From CAWUKT01 sp963923035 (GTDB lineage Bacteria > Bacteroidota > Bacteroidia > J057 > JADKCL01), in the NCBI GenBank assembly GCA_963923035.1, contig CAWUKT010000008.1, forward strand, positions 62,001 to 126,000: a stretch of DNA of 64,000 bases, read 5' to 3'. Numbering within the stretch: the first letter of the stretch is position 1; every line of letters begins with the position of its first letter. Positions 60,682 to 64,000 of the stretch are shown in pieces. The position numbers and the translations under genes were made by a program. The notes below the pieces were generated by a model. That model saw only the letters and a program-made list of their open reading frames with translations. It was not told the origin of the DNA and did no database searches.

Positions 60682-63617
60682 CCTTTCGAAACTGGATGCT
60701 AGGGCTGGCGACGACCTGTTTGCTGGCGTGTAGCGGGTCTCCCGAAGACCGAAAACCGGTTGTCCTGAGCCAGGACAGTCCCAAATTGTTGGCGGCGGTC
60801 AATCCCTTCGTGGGGACTGGCGGCCACGGCCACACCTTTCCCGGCGCGACCTATCCCTTTGGAGGCGTCCAATTGAGCCCGGATACCCGGCTGGAAGGCT
60901 GGGATGGCTGCTCCGGCTACCACTATTCCGATTCCATTGTCTACGGATTTTCCCATACCCACCTCAGCGGGACCGGCGTCTCGGACTACGGGGACATCCT
61001 ATTCATGCCCCTGACTGGCACTCCCCACACCGAAAATGGCTATCCGGACCAGGTGGATGCGGGGTACGCGTCGCGGTTTTCACACGACCGCGAGCAGGCG
61101 GAGCCCGGCTACTACCAGGTTTTCCTGGACGATTATGGCATTCAGGTGGAACTGACGGCCAGTGAGCGGGGCGGGATGCACCGCTACGATTTTGGGCAGC
61201 AGCGGTCGGGTTCAGTGGTGGTGGATTTGCGGCACCGAGATCTCTTGCAGGATTGGAAGCTGGAGCTGTTCCCGGACCGGGTCGAAGGTTACCGCATCTC
61301 GAAGGCCTGGGCGGAAGAACAACATGTTTATTTCTCTGCCTCCTTTTCTCAAATCTCTTCCTCCTCGATCGACATCAAGGATGAGAACGGCGCGGTGGTA
61401 GGCTATCTCTTGAATTTTGAAGACTTGGAGGGGCCCTTGGAAATACGGGTTGGGATTTCGGCGGTGGATGTGGAAGGGGCTCGGAAAAACAGGGAAGCAG
61501 AACTGCGAAGTAAAAGTTTTAAGACGGTGCGGAAAAATGCGGAAGCGGCGTGGCGGGAATATCTGGGGAAAATAGAAATTGCCGGGGGAACAGAAGCCCA
61601 ACGACGGACTTTTTACTCGGCGCTGTACCATACGGCCATCGCGCCGAATGTCTTTTCCGATGTGGATGGCCGCTACCGCGGCCTCGACGGGGAAGTGCAC
61701 CGCCTCCCGGAAGGTCAGCGGCACTATACCGTCTTTTCCCTCTGGGACACCTTCCGGGCCACGCACCCCCTCTACAATTTGATCGCCCCCGAACGCAACG
61801 AAGCCTTTATCCGGACCTTCCTTCGGCAGTACCAGGAAGGCGGACGGCTCCCCATCTGGGAACTGGCCGGCAATTATACCGGCTGCATGATCGGGTACCA
61901 CGCGATTCCGGTCATCACGGATACCTATGTCAAGGGCTACCGCGATTTCGACGCCGAATTGGCGCTGGAAGCGATGGTGCATTCGGCGGATCTGCAATGG
62001 CTCGGGCTGGAAGCCTACCAGCAAAAAGGCTTCATTGGCGCGGGCGACGAGCCCGAATCCGTCTCCAAGACCTTGGAATACGCCTTTGACGACTGGTGCA
62101 TTGCGGTGCTGGCCGATAGCCTGGGCAAAAAAGAAATCGCGGACCGCTTCTACAAGCGTTGCCTCTATTACCGGAACCTGTTCGACCAGGACACCGAGTT
62201 TTTCCGCGCCCGCATGAATGGCGGCTGGCAGGAGCCCTTCGATCCCCGCGAAGTCAATTTCAATTTCACCGAAGCCAACGCCTGGCAATACAGCACCTTC
62301 GTGCCCCACGACCTCGCCTATTTGGACAAGCTCCACGGCGGTGATCTGGACCAGCACCTGGACCAAATGTTCACGGCGGAGGTCTCCACGACGGGCCGGG
62401 AGCAAGCGGACATCACCGGCCTCATCGGCCAATATGCCCACGGCAACGAGCCGAGCCACCACGCGGCCTATCTGTACTCGGTCCTCGGACGCTCCCCGGA
62501 AGCCCAGCGGCGCGTCCGCCAGATCATGGACGAATTGTACTCCGACGCGCCCGACGGCCTGTCGGGCAACGAGGACTGCGGCCAGATGTCGGCCTGGTAT
62601 GTGTTCTCTGCGATGGGCTTTTATCCCGTCACCCCTGGCTCCGACAACTATATTTTCGGCACGCCTTTGTTCCCCTCCATGAAATTACATTTGGGAGATA
62701 CAGCCTTGGTGATCAATGCGCCCGGAGCCGACGAAGGCAATATCTTAATCCACGGAGTGACCCTAAATGGAGAGCCGATTTACCGGCCCTGGATTCACCA
62801 CGACGAGTTGGCAGGAGGTGGAGTATTGGAGTTTGAAATGGGAGACAAGCCGAAAAATCCCTGGCCCAATGCCGTCTTCCCCCTGGCGGCGCGTCCGACG
62901 ACCCGTCCGCCGGTCCCGGTGATCCAGGCTGCTTCCCAGACCTTTACCGATTCGCTGGCCATTCAAATCATTCCTCAGATGAAGGATGTCCCGATCTATT
63001 ACCAGCTGAATGGATCGGAGAAATGGGTGAACGGAACGCATTTGGTGGTTCGGGAAGATGCCCACCTGAAAGTGGTGGCGAGTTTGGGCGATGATTTACA
63101 GAGCCCGGAACTGACCGCGCATTTTTACAAAAAAGACCAGCAACTCAGCATCGACCTCGGCAGTACCTATGACAACCAGTACGCCGCCGGTGGCGACGGC
63201 GCTTTGATCGACGGCCTGCGGGGCGGCCCCAATTTCCGAACCGGCCGCTGGCAAGGGTACCGGGATGATTTTGAGGCCATCATCGACATTGGAACCGAAA
63301 CCGAGATCCGGGCGGTTCAGATTGGATTTTTACAGGACATCCGCTCGTGGATCTGGATGCCGAAGGAGGTGGAAATTGCCACTTCGGTGGACGGGAAGCA
63401 GTTCAACGTGCAAAAGAAAGGCGGGCTGGAAGTCCCGGACGACGATGAGACCGTGGTGACCCAAGACTTTGAGGTCGGCAATCTGGGCCGCGGCCGTTAC
63501 GTCCGCGTGCGCGCCCGGCAGTACGGCGTTTGTCCGCCTTGGCACCTGGGCGCCGGTGGCAAAACCTGGATATTTACGGATGAGATTTTAATCGATTACG
63601 ACCGGCCCTTGCCGTGA
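60678..63617 (+). CDS. GH92 alpha-mannosidase lipoprotein with C-terminal F5/8-type domain
   Basis: The 979 residues start with a lipoprotein signal (LGLATTCLLAC; lipobox LLAC). The GH92 fold has VNPFVGTGGHGHTFPGATYPFGGVQLSPDTR, SGYHYSDSIVYGFSHTHLSGTGVSDYGDILFMP, LYHTAIAPNVFSDVDGRYRG, LWDTFRATHPL and GNEPSHHAAYLYS, including the catalytic region SGNEDCGQMSAWYVFSAMGFYPVTPGS. The end (about 840-979) is a discoidin-like beta-sandwich (IGFLQDIRSWIWMPKEVEIATSVDG). GH92 enzymes are exo-acting, calcium-dependent alpha-mannosidases that trim N-glycans or mannans. It is the last gene of the lacI-controlled operon and has no SusC/SusD pair beside it. Confidence 0.95.
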   Translation: MTFRNWMLGLATTCLLACSGSPEDRKPVVLSQDSPKLLAAVNPFVGTGGHGHTFPGATYPFGGVQLSPDTRLEGWDGCSGYHYSDSIVYGFSHTHLSGTGVSDYGDILFMPLTGTPHTENGYPDQVDAGYASRFSHDREQAEPGYYQVFLDDYGIQVELTASERGGMHRYDFGQQRSGSVVVDLRHRDLLQDWKLELFPDRVEGYRISKAWAEEQHVYFSASFSQISSSSIDIKDENGAVVGYLLNFEDLEGPLEIRVGISAVDVEGARKNREAELRSKSFKTVRKNAEAAWREYLGKIEIAGGTEAQRRTFYSALYHTAIAPNVFSDVDGRYRGLDGEVHRLPEGQRHYTVFSLWDTFRATHPLYNLIAPERNEAFIRTFLRQYQEGGRLPIWELAGNYTGCMIGYHAIPVITDTYVKGYRDFDAELALEAMVHSADLQWLGLEAYQQKGFIGAGDEPESVSKTLEYAFDDWCIAVLADSLGKKEIADRFYKRCLYYRNLFDQDTEFFRARMNGGWQEPFDPREVNFNFTEANAWQYSTFVPHDLAYLDKLHGGDLDQHLDQMFTAEVSTTGREQADITGLIGQYAHGNEPSHHAAYLYSVLGRSPEAQRRVRQIMDELYSDAPDGLSGNEDCGQMSAWYVFSAMGFYPVTPGSDNYIFGTPLFPSMKLHLGDTALVINAPGADEGNILIHGVTLNGEPIYRPWIHHDELAGGGVLEFEMGDKPKNPWPNAVFPLAARPTTRPPVPVIQAASQTFTDSLAIQIIPQMKDVPIYYQLNGSEKWVNGTHLVVREDAHLKVVASLGDDLQSPELTAHFYKKDQQLSIDLGSTYDNQYAAGGDGALIDGLRGGPNFRTGRWQGYRDDFEAIIDIGTETEIRAVQIGFLQDIRSWIWMPKEVEIATSVDGKQFNVQKKGGLEVPDDDETVVTQDFEVGNLGRGRYVRVRARQYGVCPPWHLGAGGKTWIFTDEILIDYDRPLP

Positions 63618-63618
63618 C

Positions 63619-63918
63619 TCACTGGGGCGGCTGGTAGCGCGTCTCTTCGAGCAGCTGGGCCACCGGCACGCGGTAAAAGAATCCGTATTCACGGATATGA
63701 TACCGGTTGAGGACAGCGATCAGATGGAGGTCATCCTCCACAAACGGCTCCAACGCAAATTTCGCATCAAAAGATTTCATGTAGCGGTCGGAGAAGACCG
63801 CAAAGGCCCGTTCATCGCTGGGGGCAGCGATCACTTCGTCGATGTCCATGCCCTGGTACCGCATCCCGATGAGGTACTTGAACTGTTCGATTTGTTGCTG
63901 CGTTTCACTGGGATTCAT
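63619..63918 (-). CDS. Small hypothetical protein at the window edge
   Basis: The 99-residue product from the ATG at 63918 is helical and Tyr/Arg-rich (QQQIEQFKYLIGMRYQGMDIDEVIAAPSDERAFAVFSDRYMKSFDAKFALEPF). It has no signal or membrane segment and ends 1 base beyond the convergent mannosidase stop. The frame stays open up to about 63990, so a longer start, even beyond the window, cannot be excluded. No family is recognised. Confidence 0.55.
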   Translation of the reverse strand: MNPSETQQQIEQFKYLIGMRYQGMDIDEVIAAPSDERAFAVFSDRYMKSFDAKFALEPFVEDDLHLIAVLNRYHIREYGFFYRVPVAQLLEETRYQPPQ

Positions 63919-64000
63919 CCGGCCATTTTGATTGGGGTTCGAAACAACAACTGCTGGGCGCGGTAGAAGTTTGTTTCTCCATTTGATCAAACCTTTCTTT

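Noticed and set aside
1..64000. CRISPR arrays, tRNA or rRNA genes, transposases, integrases
   Set aside because: No regularly spaced repeats, cloverleaf-like sequences, ribosomal stretches or mobile-element domains were recognised on reading the window.

Overview
The window reads as chromosomal DNA of a marine-type, fairly GC-rich Bacteroidota, most like Saprospiria/Lewinellaceae. This placement is inferred from content, not from a marker gene. The evidence is several type IX secretion (T9SS) substrates with C-terminal sorting domains, a PorP/SprF-type partner, CHU_C-type ends, DUF1684, DUF4199 and DUF6132 proteins, TAnnTTTG-like promoters, weak Shine-Dalgarno sites and TTG/GTG starts. No rRNA, tRNA, CRISPR array, transposase, integrase or phage structural gene was recognised.

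Layout. 1-3.2 kb: the end of a T9SS type B (CHU_C) surface protein followed by its PorP/SprF-like partner. 3.4-8.4 kb: a 1426-residue modular toxin ending in an AHH (HNH-type) nuclease domain, with a coupled immunity-like gene. 8.5-16.9 kb: an S74-chaperone surface protein, an ECF sigma factor with a membrane partner, an M48 peptidase pair, a Uma2 nuclease and an M20 peptidase. 17.4-25.7 kb: an isolated nuoN, a tRNA nucleotidyltransferase, small envelope proteins, an IGHMBP2/Upf1-like helicase and a PhoD-like phosphatase. 25.8-27.0 kb: an AT-richer islet with a divergent HicB/HicA-like pair.

27.2-31.6 kb: two acyltransferase-fold genes converge on a tight neuA-neuB-neuC operon. These three enzymes suffice to make a CMP-nonulosonic (sialic-type) acid from UDP-GlcNAc. 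32-42.7 kb: DNA repair (tag), a degenerate ADP-ribosylglycohydrolase homologue, an MBL hydrolase, a flavin oxidase, a large peptidase-like/TolB/beta-barrel fusion, a DMT exporter, a TPR protein and a phosphosulfolactate synthase. 42.7-46.5 kb: a leftward group of ubiB, kmo, DUF6132 and rhodanese genes. 47.4-49 kb: a heavy-metal-associated (HMA) domain protein with a His-rich outer-membrane protein. 49.9-53.1 kb: a one-component sensor joining a propeller array and Y_Y_Y domain to a class III adenylyl cyclase.

54.3-63.6 kb: an Lrp/AsnC regulator with candidate operators and a T9SS cargo protein, then a glycan catabolism unit. In that unit a divergent LacI repressor faces a FucP-type sugar symporter, a ROK sugar kinase and a GH92 alpha-mannosidase lipoprotein. 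The likely scheme is that the mannosidase releases mannose outside, the symporter imports it, the kinase phosphorylates it, and LacI senses the sugar. The most notable candidates for undescribed biology are the AHH toxin-immunity locus, the HicBA-like islet, the propeller-cyclase receptor and the HMA/His-rich pair.
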